Counted from the first letter of the stretch, positions 9,526 to 20,088 are shown. The stretch is DNA of 58,628 bases from an uncultured Saprospiraceae bacterium (GCA_937928575.1 CALFWW010000191.1:1-58628); one strand, 5' to 3'. A program made the numbers and translations. Notes: generated by a model not told the origin, from the letters alone.

Positions 9526-12500
9526 ATGAAGAAATATTTTCTTCTCTTTATGTACTTTTTCATCTCTGGTGCATTAACTGCGCAGAATATTATCATGTCT
9601 GATGGTACGTTCACGCAATGCAACGGCTTTCTCCAAGATAGTGGTGGTGCAAATGGTAGTTATGGCAACAATGAAAACTTCACCTTAACGATTTGTTCCA
9701 ATAATCCGGATGTGGATGGTTCTCATATCAATATTCAGTTTCCTGGAGTTGATATTGCAGCGGGAGATATGTTATGCTTTTTTGATGGTCCAGATGTTAC
9801 CGCCCCAATGTTGTCTTGTCATGATGATTACCAAGTTCCACAAATTACAATCCAAGCAACAGCTGCAAACGCTTCTGGATGTTTGACAATGACATTTGTT
9901 TCAGATGGAGCAGGTACAGCACAAGGGTGGAATGCCGCGATTAGTTGTGTCCCTTCCTGCCAAACCATTATTGCGGATCTGGTGAGTTCAATTCCTGAAG
10001 TGATGCCAGTAGATACCGGGTGGATCGATGTATGTCCGGGTGATCGCGTCTTTTTTACTGGAGCTGGAATTTACCCTCAAGATGGGTTGGTTTACAATCA
10101 TTCAGATCTGACCTCCAATTTTGAATGGAATTTTGGTGATGGAGATATTGGATATGGTCCAAATGTCTCACATCGATATGATGAACCCGGTGGATATATT
10201 GTACAATTAAAGATTACCGATCAATTAGATTGTTACAGCACTAATTTCATAACACAACGTATACGAGTATCGGGTCCTCCTAATTATAATTTGTTGGCTG
10301 ACTTACCGGCGGAAATGTGCGTTGGTGATACAGTTAGCCTCTCTGCTGTCGTATCCTCAAATGATTCTATCTATACGCTTGAAATAGATCCTGAAGAATA
10401 TAGTTTTCAGCTGGAAGGGGTTCGTTCTGATTCCGTTGCACTACCAGATGGAACGGGAGAAGTTTACTATACACCCATTGCTTTTTCTGATTTTTCTCCA
10501 GGACAATTTTTGGGTTCTGCAAATGACATTGTAGAAGTTTGTGTTGTGATGGAACATTCCTATTTAAGAGATTTAGTCATAAGATTAGAATGTCCCGACG
10601 GTTCAGAAATAACACTGCATGAATTTGCAGGAGTCGGAAGTGGAGGTGAGACATTTCTAGGAATTCCTTTCGAAAATGATGAAGGAACGACACCAGTACA
10701 AGGAACCGGATTTGAATATTGTTGGACGGCAACTGCACCCAACACTTGGATAGAATACTGCGATATCAATGGTGATCCACAGACTTTACCAGCAGGGGAT
10801 TATGCCCCTTTTGAGGGTTTCGATAACCTTATAGGTTGTCCAATGAATGGAGAATGGCGAATAAATGTCGAAGATTTGTGGGGAATTGACAATGGCTGGA
10901 TCTTTTCATGGTCAATTTCTTTTCAAGAATCACTCTATCCGAATATTGAAACATTCACACCAAGTGTGGATTCTTTTAATTGGGTGGATCAAGCCTCCAT
11001 TGTTTTCTACGAACCAGATTCAATTGTGAGTGTTCCTCAAAATGCAGGAACTGCTAATTATGTGTTTGAAGTGTTTGATGGATTCGGTTGTACATGGGAT
11101 ACAGCACTTAATGTCACTGTGTTGCCAGCTACGCATCCGGATTGTTATAATTGTGGTGAAAATGTAGCACTATTAAACGATACCTTGATCTGTGAAGGCG
11201 AATCCGTTCAGTTTGATATCAACTATTTTGGCCCAACTAGTGATGAGGTTGTTTTTGAGTCTTACCCACTTTATGCAATTGGGAACGAAAACCATCCACT
11301 TAATAATCCATATGAATCCAGAATTACAATTACGAATGTTAATCCAGCAGTTGTCGTAGATCCTCAAACAAATATCTGCCGAGTATGCTTGGATCTGGAT
11401 ACTGATTTTGCAAGTGATATCCACCTTTACTTAATTTCACCAGATGGTCAATACTTAGAACTTTCGACCACAAATGGAGGTGGCGGAGATAATTATACCA
11501 ACACTTGTTTTACGACCACGGCGACCGTTCCTATTCAGACAGGGACCGCTCCTTTTACAGGCGATTTTATCCCAGAAGGAAACTGGGCTGATTTGGATGG
11601 CAGCCCAATCAATGGAGATTGGACCTTATCGGTTTCGGATGCATTTGGATTGAATGATTATGGGTTTCTCAGGACATGGAGTATTTGTTTTAATTCCGAA
11701 AACAATGTAACCTACACATGGGAAAACAATTCCACACTATCTTGTTCCAATTGTCCAGACCCAACAGTTACACCCACAACGACTGAAGAATATTATTTAG
11801 TGGTTGAAGATAGTTATGGATGTGTGCATAAAGACACGGTACAAGTTGAAGTGCAACAACAATTGGCAGGACCTACAATAATTAATTGTTTATCATTAGA
11901 AAACGGTGTTGCTGAGATCGAGTGGGACGCACTCGGAGGAGCAACCGGATACGAAGTAAGTATCAATAATGGACCCTGGATTGCAGCATCCGAAGCACAG
12001 TCCCATATCCTGACAGGATTAAGTAATAATGAAGTGATCAATATCCGAGTCAGAGGTATCGCACCCTCTTCTAATTGCAGTGTCGCTATAACGGATTACA
12101 GCTGTACCTATGAGCTTCCATGTTCTCTTGCTGGGAATTTAATCGATGTTACGAGTACTAGTTGTTATGGAATTGCAGATGGTGTAGTCAATGTTTCTGC
12201 TTTTGATGGTATCAATCCAATTATGTTTTCCTTAGATGGTCAGCCATTTCAATCTTCTGGAAGTTATCTGGGAGTCGCAGGTGGAGCACATTTTATTGAG
12301 ATATTGGACGATGAACAATGTATCGATACTTTATTTTTCACAGTACCGCAACCGGATTCCATTGCAATTACATTTGATGTAGATAGCACTGGATGTGCGG
12401 CAGGAGATGATGGGATGGCAACGGCGAATGTCAGTGGTGGTCAAGGTTTTTATACTTACAGTTGGAATACCCTTCCTGCACAAATAACACAGACTGCAAC

Positions 12501-15500
12501 AAGCCTTACTGCTGGAATTTTCTCAGTCACAGTGACCGATTCAAATGATTGTACTGGAGTGGAAGAGGTAGAAGTTTTTCAACCCCTACAATTAAATGCG
12601 GTGACGTCTCAGGATTCGGTGTCTTGTTTTGGCGTAGCAGATGGATCAGCATCTGTGAGTGCAAGTGGAGGTACGCTTCCATATACATTTGCTTGGAGCT
12701 CGGGAGATATCGCCTCAACGGCAATTGATTTGCCAGCTGGCAACTATGAAGTTACCATCACCGATGCAAACAATTGTAGTATAATCGAGTCTGCAGTAGT
12801 GCTTTCTCCTCCTGAAATTATTATTCAAACAACAGACGTACAAGATGCTTTCTGTTTTAACGGCAGTGATGGAGCAGCTACGGTTTTCGCTTCTGGCGGA
12901 GTACCTCCTTTTACCTACCAATGGAATGATCCTGCTAATCAAATGGATTCAACCGCAACAGGTTTAACGGCAGGAATATATACTGTAGTCGTGACAGATG
13001 CCGATGGCTGTACCAACATGAGTATGGTGACGGTCGGAGAGGGTGATCCAATCAATATGATGTTTTCAGTTACGGCTGCAACTTGTTGGGATAGTCCAGA
13101 TGGAACCGCTACTGTTAATGCATCTGGTGGTGTTGAGCCTTTTACTTTTTTGTGGAATGATCCTACTGGGCAAACGGATTCTATTGCAATTGGATTACTG
13201 CCTGGAAGTTATATCGTATCTGTTACTGATGCCAATAATTGTACAACAACCGGAAATGTATTTGTACCTGCGCCCTCTCAGATTGATTTGATGATTTCTG
13301 CAACCACCACCTCTTGTCCTAATATCGATGATGGGACGGCGACCATTGTTGCTTCGGGTGGAACTGGACCTTATACCTATCAATGGAATGATCCGTTGAT
13401 GCAACAATCTGATTTGATTTTTAATTTGGTTCCTGGCGTTTATACGGTCACTGTAACAGATGATAATATGTGTCAAGCGGTTGATTCCATTGAAGTGATT
13501 TCCCCAAATGCTTTGACTATTTTGTCGATCACTCCAACTTCAGCTAGTTGTTTTGATGAAAATGATGGAGCTGCAGAAGTAATGTTAGAAGGAGGAACGG
13601 CGCCTTATAGTTTTTTATGGAGCGACCCATTAATGCAATTTGCCAATCCAGCTATTAATTTGTTTGCCGGAACTTATTATGTGACCGTGACCGACGCAAA
13701 TAATTGTGAAGTTCAAGACTCCATAATCGTTACTGAACCCAATCTATTATCCTTAAATGTGAATTGGGCTGATGTTTTATGTTTTGATGAAGCGACAGGT
13801 AGTGCAAGTGTGACTGCTACTGGCGGTACAATGCCATACGCTTATGCATGGAGCAATATGGAAACAAATGCTACCATTACCAATCTTGAGGACAATACTT
13901 ATTTTGTTACCGTTACCGATTTAAATGGATGCCAACAAGATACTTTCGTAACAATTACAGAGCCAACAACACCAATAACAACCAGTATAGGACAAAATTT
14001 AGTTGGTTGTTTTGCTGCAAATCAAGGAGTCGCCGAAGTCGTTGCGATGGGCGGTACAGGAATGAATTATACCTATGAGTGGAGTAGTGGTGCTACTACT
14101 TCGGTCGCAGCCAATTTGAGTGCAGTGTGGCAGTATGTAACTGTTACAGATGAAAATAATTGTGAAGTGTATGATTCAATTTTGATCCAGGAATATGCAG
14201 AAATAACCGGAAATATCATCACCATTCAACCTTCTTGTTTTGGTGCTGCCGACGGTCAAGTGGGAATCAATATTGTTTCGGGAGGAGTAGGTTCAGGAAA
14301 TATTACGGATTACACTTATGAATGGAATACAACCCCTGTTCAGACTGGTGACTTTATTCAAGGTCTGGTAGGAGGTGTTAGCTATACAGTTACGATTACA
14401 GATATGGATGGGTGCTCAGGAACTGCGTCTATATTGTTAGAAGATCCGCCGTTAATACAAGCTAATCCAACGATAAACAATGTTACTTGTAATGGTTTAA
14501 GCGATGCTTCCATTACGGTAAATCCAATAGGGGTAAATGCTACCTATGCCTATGAATGGGATGCGAATACAAATAGTCAGACAACCCAAACCGCATCTAA
14601 CCTTTCAGCTGGGTCCTATTCAGTAACCATCACGGATGATATGAATTGTGCAATGGATACGATCATCATGGTTGAAGAACCAGATCTTTTACAGCTTAGT
14701 TTAGAAGCAACGATTAATCCTTGCAGTCAAGATTCATTAGGAGTTATTGTACCCACCGTTAGTGGTGGAACTTCCCCATATTTTTATCAATGGTCGAATG
14801 GTCAAACTACTTCATCAGCATCAGGTCTGGGGAATGGTGTTTATGCTGTGACTATTATTGATGTCAATGATTGTGAAATTACAGATTCAATTGAAATATT
14901 AACCGTAGAACCATTGTGGGCGATTGTTAGTGCTGATTCCGTACAATGTTTTGGTGATGCCAATGGATCCATAACAGTAGAACCGCAAGGTGGATCTGCA
15001 CCTTATTCCTACAGTTTAAATGGAATAGATTATGGAGGAGCAAGCACGATGATTGGCTTGACCGCCGGTTATTACTCTGTTTATGTAAGAGATGTTAACG
15101 GATGTGTTTGGACCATCGGAAAAGAAGTAGAAAGTCCAGAAGAGTTTATGGTTTTTACAGCCGCCGATTCTTTATTTATGGAATTAGGAGATAGTGTCCG
15201 ACTGTTTAGTTCGTGGGAAAATGGAAGAGGTTTTGTAGAGATGTTTTGGACAGCACCTTATGAAGGAACACTGTCATGCGTCTGTCCAGCACCATGGGCC
15301 GATCCTGATTTTACAACCGACTACGAATTGTATGGAATTGATGAATATGGATGCGAAGATACAGATCAACTGCGAGTAATTGTCAATAAGCCAAGAGGTG
15401 TTTTTGTGCCAACAGGATTTACACCGAATGATGATGGCGTCAATGATCAGTTATTTGTATTTGGAAGAATTGGTACTAAAGTGATGACTTATAGAATTTA

Positions 15501-15684
15501 TGACCGCTGGGGAGAACGAGTTTTTGAAGCAGCTGATTATTTAGTCAATGATGAAACACAGTCATGGGACGGAACTTTTAGATCCAAACCGTTGCCAGCA
15601 GGTATTTATCAATGGATGGTTGAAGTTGAATTTTTAGATGGAATTACAGAAGTATTTTTTGGTCATACCACATTAATTAGATAA
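9526..15684 (+). CDS. Giant SprB-repeat surface adhesin with T9SS type B sorting domain
   Basis: This 2052-residue exported protein has a signal peptide (MKKYFLLFMYFFISGALTAQ), a CUB-like region (about 22-145), a PKD domain (about 190-250; WNFGDGDIGYGPNVSHRYD), and two proprotein-convertase P-like domains (about 290-475 and 590-730; both contain INGDW/NGEWRINVED-type motifs). Thirteen SprB-type repeats of about 77 residues follow (about 865-1875), each with a xxxCFgxxDGxxxVxxxGG...PYxYxW...LxxGxYxVTVTDxNxC pattern. The C-terminus is a gliding-motility-associated type B sorting domain (VPTGFTPNDDGVNDQL, YDRWGERVFE, LPAGIYQWMVEV). The architecture matches SprB-like adhesins moved by or displayed through T9SS. 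The next gene is a PorP/SprF-family protein, the usual partner of such adhesins. Confidence 0.93.
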   Translation: MKKYFLLFMYFFISGALTAQNIIMSDGTFTQCNGFLQDSGGANGSYGNNENFTLTICSNNPDVDGSHINIQFPGVDIAAGDMLCFFDGPDVTAPMLSCHDDYQVPQITIQATAANASGCLTMTFVSDGAGTAQGWNAAISCVPSCQTIIADLVSSIPEVMPVDTGWIDVCPGDRVFFTGAGIYPQDGLVYNHSDLTSNFEWNFGDGDIGYGPNVSHRYDEPGGYIVQLKITDQLDCYSTNFITQRIRVSGPPNYNLLADLPAEMCVGDTVSLSAVVSSNDSIYTLEIDPEEYSFQLEGVRSDSVALPDGTGEVYYTPIAFSDFSPGQFLGSANDIVEVCVVMEHSYLRDLVIRLECPDGSEITLHEFAGVGSGGETFLGIPFENDEGTTPVQGTGFEYCWTATAPNTWIEYCDINGDPQTLPAGDYAPFEGFDNLIGCPMNGEWRINVEDLWGIDNGWIFSWSISFQESLYPNIETFTPSVDSFNWVDQASIVFYEPDSIVSVPQNAGTANYVFEVFDGFGCTWDTALNVTVLPATHPDCYNCGENVALLNDTLICEGESVQFDINYFGPTSDEVVFESYPLYAIGNENHPLNNPYESRITITNVNPAVVVDPQTNICRVCLDLDTDFASDIHLYLISPDGQYLELSTTNGGGGDNYTNTCFTTTATVPIQTGTAPFTGDFIPEGNWADLDGSPINGDWTLSVSDAFGLNDYGFLRTWSICFNSENNVTYTWENNSTLSCSNCPDPTVTPTTTEEYYLVVEDSYGCVHKDTVQVEVQQQLAGPTIINCLSLENGVAEIEWDALGGATGYEVSINNGPWIAASEAQSHILTGLSNNEVINIRVRGIAPSSNCSVAITDYSCTYELPCSLAGNLIDVTSTSCYGIADGVVNVSAFDGINPIMFSLDGQPFQSSGSYLGVAGGAHFIEILDDEQCIDTLFFTVPQPDSIAITFDVDSTGCAAGDDGMATANVSGGQGFYTYSWNTLPAQITQTATSLTAGIFSVTVTDSNDCTGVEEVEVFQPLQLNAVTSQDSVSCFGVADGSASVSASGGTLPYTFAWSSGDIASTAIDLPAGNYEVTITDANNCSIIESAVVLSPPEIIIQTTDVQDAFCFNGSDGAATVFASGGVPPFTYQWNDPANQMDSTATGLTAGIYTVVVTDADGCTNMSMVTVGEGDPINMMFSVTAATCWDSPDGTATVNASGGVEPFTFLWNDPTGQTDSIAIGLLPGSYIVSVTDANNCTTTGNVFVPAPSQIDLMISATTTSCPNIDDGTATIVASGGTGPYTYQWNDPLMQQSDLIFNLVPGVYTVTVTDDNMCQAVDSIEVISPNALTILSITPTSASCFDENDGAAEVMLEGGTAPYSFLWSDPLMQFANPAINLFAGTYYVTVTDANNCEVQDSIIVTEPNLLSLNVNWADVLCFDEATGSASVTATGGTMPYAYAWSNMETNATITNLEDNTYFVTVTDLNGCQQDTFVTITEPTTPITTSIGQNLVGCFAANQGVAEVVAMGGTGMNYTYEWSSGATTSVAANLSAVWQYVTVTDENNCEVYDSILIQEYAEITGNIITIQPSCFGAADGQVGINIVSGGVGSGNITDYTYEWNTTPVQTGDFIQGLVGGVSYTVTITDMDGCSGTASILLEDPPLIQANPTINNVTCNGLSDASITVNPIGVNATYAYEWDANTNSQTTQTASNLSAGSYSVTITDDMNCAMDTIIMVEEPDLLQLSLEATINPCSQDSLGVIVPTVSGGTSPYFYQWSNGQTTSSASGLGNGVYAVTIIDVNDCEITDSIEILTVEPLWAIVSADSVQCFGDANGSITVEPQGGSAPYSYSLNGIDYGGASTMIGLTAGYYSVYVRDVNGCVWTIGKEVESPEEFMVFTAADSLFMELGDSVRLFSSWENGRGFVEMFWTAPYEGTLSCVCPAPWADPDFTTDYELYGIDEYGCEDTDQLRVIVNKPRGVFVPTGFTPNDDGVNDQLFVFGRIGTKVMTYRIYDRWGERVFEAADYLVNDETQSWDGTFRSKPLPAGIYQWMVEVEFLDGITEVFFGHTTLIR

Positions 15685-15702
15685 CCAAGTCAAGGAAACA
15701 AT

Positions 15703-16776
15703 ATGCAAACAAGAATAACATTTTTCATTTTACTCACTGCTTTTTTCTTTTCCAACTTGGAAGATTTGAAAGCACAAGATCCTAGGTTTTCTCAATTTCC
15801 TTCTGCGCCGGTATATCTAAACCCTGCAATGACAGGAGTCTTTGATGGGACATTTCGTTTTTCTGCCAATTATCGGGAGCAATGGGCGAGCATACTAGGT
15901 GATGTGCCATTCCGAACCATCAGTGCGGCATTTGATGGACGAAGTCAAATCATGAAAACAGACTACATTGGATACAGTTTGATTGCAATGAGAGATGAAG
16001 CAGGGTCTAGTCGTTTCGGTCAGACCATGGCGATGGTAGGCGCATCCTATTTGAAAAAATTGGGAGGTAATAAATATGCTTTCAACGATCAATATTTAAT
16101 TGCAGGAGCACAGGTCGGTGGTGGTCAATATAATGTTGAGTGGAGTAAGCTTTGGTTTAGTCGTCAGTTTAACACAACAACACAATTACCAGATCCTGAT
16201 AACTTGGGTTCTGGAGAGCCAAGCGGAAATTCAGGTCAAACAACTTCAAATTTTTATACAGATGTGAATGCTGGATTGATGTATTATACAATTTTTGACA
16301 ACAATAAAAGTATCTATGGTGGATTAGCGATCAACCATTTGACACAACCGAAAATACGTCTTTTCGATGAATCCAATGAAGCATTATATATGCGTTGGGT
16401 AGCTCATTTTGGAGGAGAATTTCCGATTACAGATGAGTTGAGTATGTTACCTGCTTTTTCTTGGATGGCACAAGGACCTTCTCGGTCTGTACAAGTAGGA
16501 AGTAATATACGTTATAGCAATCATGACTGGAGAGAATTGGCAATAAGAGCAGGATTGTGGTGGCACATGGTCAATAAATTGGAGAGAGGAGTTAGTGGTG
16601 ATGCTTTGATTTTTTCAGCTATTTTGGAAATCGAAAATGTAAACATTGGATTCTCTTATGATATCAATACTTCTGTTTTGAATCTAGCAACGAACTCCAG
16701 AGGTGCTTACGAAATATCTGTTATTTATGTACAACCTTCTAGAGAACGGATTAAGGTTAAGTGTCCTAAGTTTTAG
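15703..16776 (+). CDS. PorP/SprF family type IX secretion membrane protein
   Basis: This 357-residue protein is an outer-membrane beta-barrel of the PorP/SprF family. It has a signal peptide ending at about residue 24 (LKAQD) and the family start DPRFSQFPSAPVYLNPAMTG, then RFSANYREQWASI and alternating barrel strands. SprF-like proteins support secretion or surface attachment of a specific type B sorting-domain adhesin. The gene begins 18 bases after the SprB-like adhesin gene, so the pair very probably forms a functional unit. It ends two bases before the stop of the convergent gene at 16778, with no room for a separate terminator. Confidence 0.92.
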   Translation: MQTRITFFILLTAFFFSNLEDLKAQDPRFSQFPSAPVYLNPAMTGVFDGTFRFSANYREQWASILGDVPFRTISAAFDGRSQIMKTDYIGYSLIAMRDEAGSSRFGQTMAMVGASYLKKLGGNKYAFNDQYLIAGAQVGGGQYNVEWSKLWFSRQFNTTTQLPDPDNLGSGEPSGNSGQTTSNFYTDVNAGLMYYTIFDNNKSIYGGLAINHLTQPKIRLFDESNEALYMRWVAHFGGEFPITDELSMLPAFSWMAQGPSRSVQVGSNIRYSNHDWRELAIRAGLWWHMVNKLERGVSGDALIFSAILEIENVNIGFSYDINTSVLNLATNSRGAYEISVIYVQPSRERIKVKCPKF

Positions 16777-16777
16777 T

Positions 16778-17725
16778 TCACTCTTTTGAATCTATAATTT
16801 TGGTGTATTCGAATGAAATAATCGTATATATCTTATCATCCATTACTGTAGCCTTCGCAAAAAGTCGATCATCTTTATAAACGTATTTAATAAACCACTT
16901 CCCACTGCTATGTTTTTCGATTATTGGATTTCCAAAATTATCATACTTCTTTTCAAATAATCCTTCATGGGAAAATGACTTTAATGTTAAATACTTGTTT
17001 TTCCCCTTATGAAAAAATTTAGTTCTCCAAAGTGGCCAATGCATTATGTTAGTTTCTTTACCACCCGTATAAATTTTCACTTCTTTTCTATATTGCATTA
17101 TTGTATCATTGACCGTTGTAAATGAATCAAGATATATGCATTCATTATTTACAAGATATTCAGTAGTTTTTAAATTTTGATCCTCTCCATATTTTAGTTT
17201 GTATAATGCCGAAATAGTGTCGTGCGGTTCTGAAAATCGTTGGACAATTTGACTGTTTATTGTATCGTAGTCGTATATCATTTTTGAAGAATAATTCCAA
17301 TTTAAATTCTTTAGAATCTTATCGACTTTCTTTTTCTTTTTTCTTTCAAGATTTATATTTTTCTTAGGATTATAAATTGACACTTCAATAATTTTTCCAG
17401 AATTATCGTAGGAAATCGATTGCTTCGTTAATTTTAATTGCATTTTACCATCCTTCGACTTATGGCGATTAATTCTAACGATGCTTTTTAATTTACCTTT
17501 TTCATTAAATCTGTATCGTGCTTGAAATTTTGGTCGAGGAGAATTGTAAGTCGAATAGCTTTGTGTATACTCTGTTAAAAAGTATTCACTTTCGCTTTTA
17601 CCAAAATCATTTTCAATGTCATCATATTGTTGGAATACACCTGTGTAAGATTCAATTTGTCCTATTGATGGTGGAGAGGAAAGTAAACTCAGAATAAATA
17701 TTGAGTTAATTTTTTTTAATCCCAT
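16778..17725 (-). CDS. Exported protein of unknown function with YD-like strands
   Basis: This is a 315-residue protein with a signal peptide (KINSIFILSLLSSPPSIG). The rest has repeated short beta-strand phrases such as YRFNEKGKLKSIVRIN, SYDNSGKIIEVSIYN and KYDNFGNPIIEKHSSGKW, reminiscent of the YD/MORN-like repeats in many Bacteroidota exported proteins. It is rich in Lys, Asn and Ile compared with neighbours, which may mean recent acquisition. I cannot assign a function. It converges with the PorP/SprF gene, whose stop is two bases away. Confidence 0.68.
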   Translation of the reverse strand: MGLKKINSIFILSLLSSPPSIGQIESYTGVFQQYDDIENDFGKSESEYFLTEYTQSYSTYNSPRPKFQARYRFNEKGKLKSIVRINRHKSKDGKMQLKLTKQSISYDNSGKIIEVSIYNPKKNINLERKKKKKVDKILKNLNWNYSSKMIYDYDTINSQIVQRFSEPHDTISALYKLKYGEDQNLKTTEYLVNNECIYLDSFTTVNDTIMQYRKEVKIYTGGKETNIMHWPLWRTKFFHKGKNKYLTLKSFSHEGLFEKKYDNFGNPIIEKHSSGKWFIKYVYKDDRLFAKATVMDDKIYTIISFEYTKIIDSKE

Positions 17726-17824
17726 AACTAAATTTTATTGAGGCTAAATCTTTACATTATATCTATAGTTGTGTATAAAATGTTACCCTCAAGTACTGAA
17801 ATTTTGAATAAATTAATTTTCATT

Positions 17825-19441
17825 TCAATAACTAACATAAACCTTATACTCATAACTAATCTCCTTCTCCTCACCAGCTTTAACACTCATTTCCCAACAG
17901 ACATCCGTAAAATCATTGACAGCGTTGCCAACCCCTTTTGGTGCTTTCAACCATTTTTCAGAAGAATTTAATAATTCTCCAACAATTGATCGACGTATAT
18001 TTAGATCAATCTTTTTATTTTTATAATTTTTGATATTCACCTTGCCTTCTACTGTAATCAAATGGTATTGTTTGTTGTTTTTCTTCTTGGCGTTATCTTC
18101 TCTTTTAATTGATTTTTCAATATGAGAAACCTGCACATCTGGCGCTTCAGTTAATTTAATGAACGAATGTCCTTTGATAGGAGTATAAAACATTCTGTCT
18201 TGACTAATTGGCTTCCGAACTTCATCTTTTTTTACGACCAATGCAGCACCAGAAGTCCACGGGAAAGCACTGTTATTGTTTACCTTTACAGAATGTATTG
18301 TAGGATTTTGAGTTGCAGGTTGGTGAATGTCTTTGGTGCTGTAATGATGAGCGTGTGTTGCATTTTTTGCCAAATTACACTCGTAGATATGCTTGATATC
18401 GATATCTGCTTCAAACATTTGAAAATAACCTCGACCACCTTTTTTCAATGAGAAATTCTCCAAAGAATAAAAGAACAAATCTTCGTTGGCAGAACCTGCT
18501 GCATCTGTAAATAAATCGGTGGTTCCTGCTTGTGGTTGTTGGACCTCATAAGTATTCGCATCGAAAACAGGTGCATTAGAAAATTGAGTAGCTGATCGAT
18601 TATCGATTCCGACCATTTTACCAAATAACTCGACTAATGAGGATAAACGATTGGCGTATTTGAAATTCGGGACACCGACCACAAAATTGATATCCGTATT
18701 TTCAATATCCTCAATGTCATTGGCAACTTCGGCTCTTAAAGTCAACTTCGCCTTCGTTTCACTTATCAATTCGACCAAATACGTTGGCTCCCATTTTAAT
18801 CCACCCGTCAGATACATCATGTCCAATTGATTGGAAGCGGCATTTCTTTTTAGATCAATTTCGATAATTGGTTTTAAATTTTTGATTTCTTTTTCAAAAC
18901 TTGTTTTCGGATTTGAAGAGAATTCTACTCTTCGGATTTCACCAGAACCAATGGACATATATCCTTCAGTATGTTGAATTGTAACAATTCCTTGACGTGT
19001 TTTTTCTTTACGGGCTATTTCTTGATCTGTGATATCTTCTTCTGAATCCATTTCCTCTAAAAATAAAACCGTTCCTTCCACGACTTCATCTTTACCAATA
19101 TGTACTTTTACTTTTTGTCCTTTGTTATTTTCGAGCATTTCAAAAAAGTTGGAAGGATTCACTTTTTTCTTAGTCGTCACTTCATCTTTATAGCTGACGA
19201 TATTTTTTACCGAATTATCATTGGAGTGAAACCAAAAAGTACCAAACAAAGCGGAGGGTAAATTTTTGGTCATTTTGTATTTACCATCTGCAGTTTTTAC
19301 AGTCCCTTGCTTTTGAATAAACGAAGTTCCGTTTTTAAAAATTGAAATTGATTTTGTCTTAAAATCTTTTTTGACATCTTGTGCTTCAATGAGTGCGACC
19401 TGTAGACATAATATTGTAAGGAGTAGTAAGCGATTTTTCAT
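17825..19441 (-). CDS. DUF4139 domain exported protein
   Basis: This is a 538-residue exported protein with a signal peptide (MKNRLLLLTILCLQVALIEA). Residues about 20-185 form a beta-rich N-terminal part (SISIFKNGTSFIQKQGTV, then an acidic stretch). Residues about 190-535 match a DUF4139-type domain: YLTGGLKWEPTYLVEL, LRAEVANDIEDIENTDINFV and a C-terminal WEMSVKAGEEKEISYEYKV. DUF4139 proteins are widespread in bacteria and include MuiA-like proteins; the biochemical role is unknown. A weak hairpin with a T-tract on this strand lies upstream at 19568-19601, so the gene is probably transcribed on its own. Confidence 0.82.
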   Translation of the reverse strand: MKNRLLLLTILCLQVALIEAQDVKKDFKTKSISIFKNGTSFIQKQGTVKTADGKYKMTKNLPSALFGTFWFHSNDNSVKNIVSYKDEVTTKKKVNPSNFFEMLENNKGQKVKVHIGKDEVVEGTVLFLEEMDSEEDITDQEIARKEKTRQGIVTIQHTEGYMSIGSGEIRRVEFSSNPKTSFEKEIKNLKPIIEIDLKRNAASNQLDMMYLTGGLKWEPTYLVELISETKAKLTLRAEVANDIEDIENTDINFVVGVPNFKYANRLSSLVELFGKMVGIDNRSATQFSNAPVFDANTYEVQQPQAGTTDLFTDAAGSANEDLFFYSLENFSLKKGGRGYFQMFEADIDIKHIYECNLAKNATHAHHYSTKDIHQPATQNPTIHSVKVNNNSAFPWTSGAALVVKKDEVRKPISQDRMFYTPIKGHSFIKLTEAPDVQVSHIEKSIKREDNAKKKNNKQYHLITVEGKVNIKNYKNKKIDLNIRRSIVGELLNSSEKWLKAPKGVGNAVNDFTDVCWEMSVKAGEEKEISYEYKVYVSY

Positions 19442-19567
19442 AATCCTGATTTAAGTAGTGGAATTTGAAGTTAAGATAGGCTTTTTTGTGGATACAGAGT
19501 TGGAACGATCAAAGATTGGGAGAAATTGTGTCTTGATTGTTAACTTATCGATTTGTATAAATCCAAT

Positions 19568-19601
19568 AAAAAAGACCTTACCGAAAAACGGAAAGATCTT
19601 T
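19568..19601 (-). terminator. Rho-independent terminator (minus strand)
   Basis: AAAGACCTTACCG and CGGAAAGATCTTT pair over 11 of 13 positions around an AAAAA loop. Read on the minus strand the stem is followed by a T-rich run. No intact minus-strand gene ends here, so it is probably left over from the decayed gene just upstream. Confidence 0.55.
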
Positions 19602-19678
19602 AGTTCTACTGTTTAAAATTGGTTCGTTTGAATTGAAGTTGTTGTAGTTAGTCCCTTGACTTAGTATAGTAAATTGTA

Positions 19679-19783
19679 CTATTCAGCAATAGCAACAATT
19701 GAATAATTATTTTTAATTATTAAATAATATATCTTGTCCTCAACTGACAATGTCAAAAACTCCTCGTGCTCACCTTTGCAGGA
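19679..19783 (-). pseudogene. Possible C-terminal remnant of a lost minus-strand gene
   Basis: A 34-residue open stretch on the minus strand reads like real coding sequence (it includes EHEEFLTLSVEDKIYYLIIK) and stops about 80 bases before the minus-strand terminator at 19568-19601. There is no start codon in frame, and the foldback repeat at 19874 lies just upstream. It may be the tail of a gene broken by that repeat. The length is too short to name the product. Confidence 0.25.
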
Positions 19784-19873
19784 CTAATTTGGTAAAAGGC
19801 TTGGTTGCTTCTAGCCAACTCTTGATGTATATATAGTATTCCTACGTTTATATTTTGTTATAAAACGGTCGTT

Positions 19874-20088
19874 ATACAGATTGTATTATATAATCGCGCT
19901 GGCTTGTACTACAAAAGGGCTTGCAAATAATATGGAGGAAAAATTTTCAAAGGTCAAGGCGGAAAACGCAGGAATCCCCTTTGGGCTATCGAGCTTGCTT
20001 GGCTGCGCCAAGCAGACAGGGCTTTCCAACGTAGAGATTTGGAAATTTTTCTCATAGAAAACCGCTATTTTATAGTTCAATCTGTATT
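19874..20088. repeat. Foldback repeat, copy 2
   Basis: This is a 215-bp copy of the ATACAAATTGTA-ended element, here with one change in each end (ATACAGATTGTA and its partner CAATCTGTATT). It contains the shared inner blocks GGAAAAATTTTC, AAGGCGGAAAACGCAG and a central hairpin around TTGGCTGCGCCAA (about 20009-20021). It carries an extra CGCGCTGGCTTG block near its left end that copy 4 has in its middle, so inner modules are rearranged between copies. Confidence 0.78.

Noticed and set aside
15895..16092. Antisense frames inside the adhesin, PorP, HYR and other long genes
   Set aside because: They follow the codon periodicity of the real genes on the other strand and have no domains or signals of their own.
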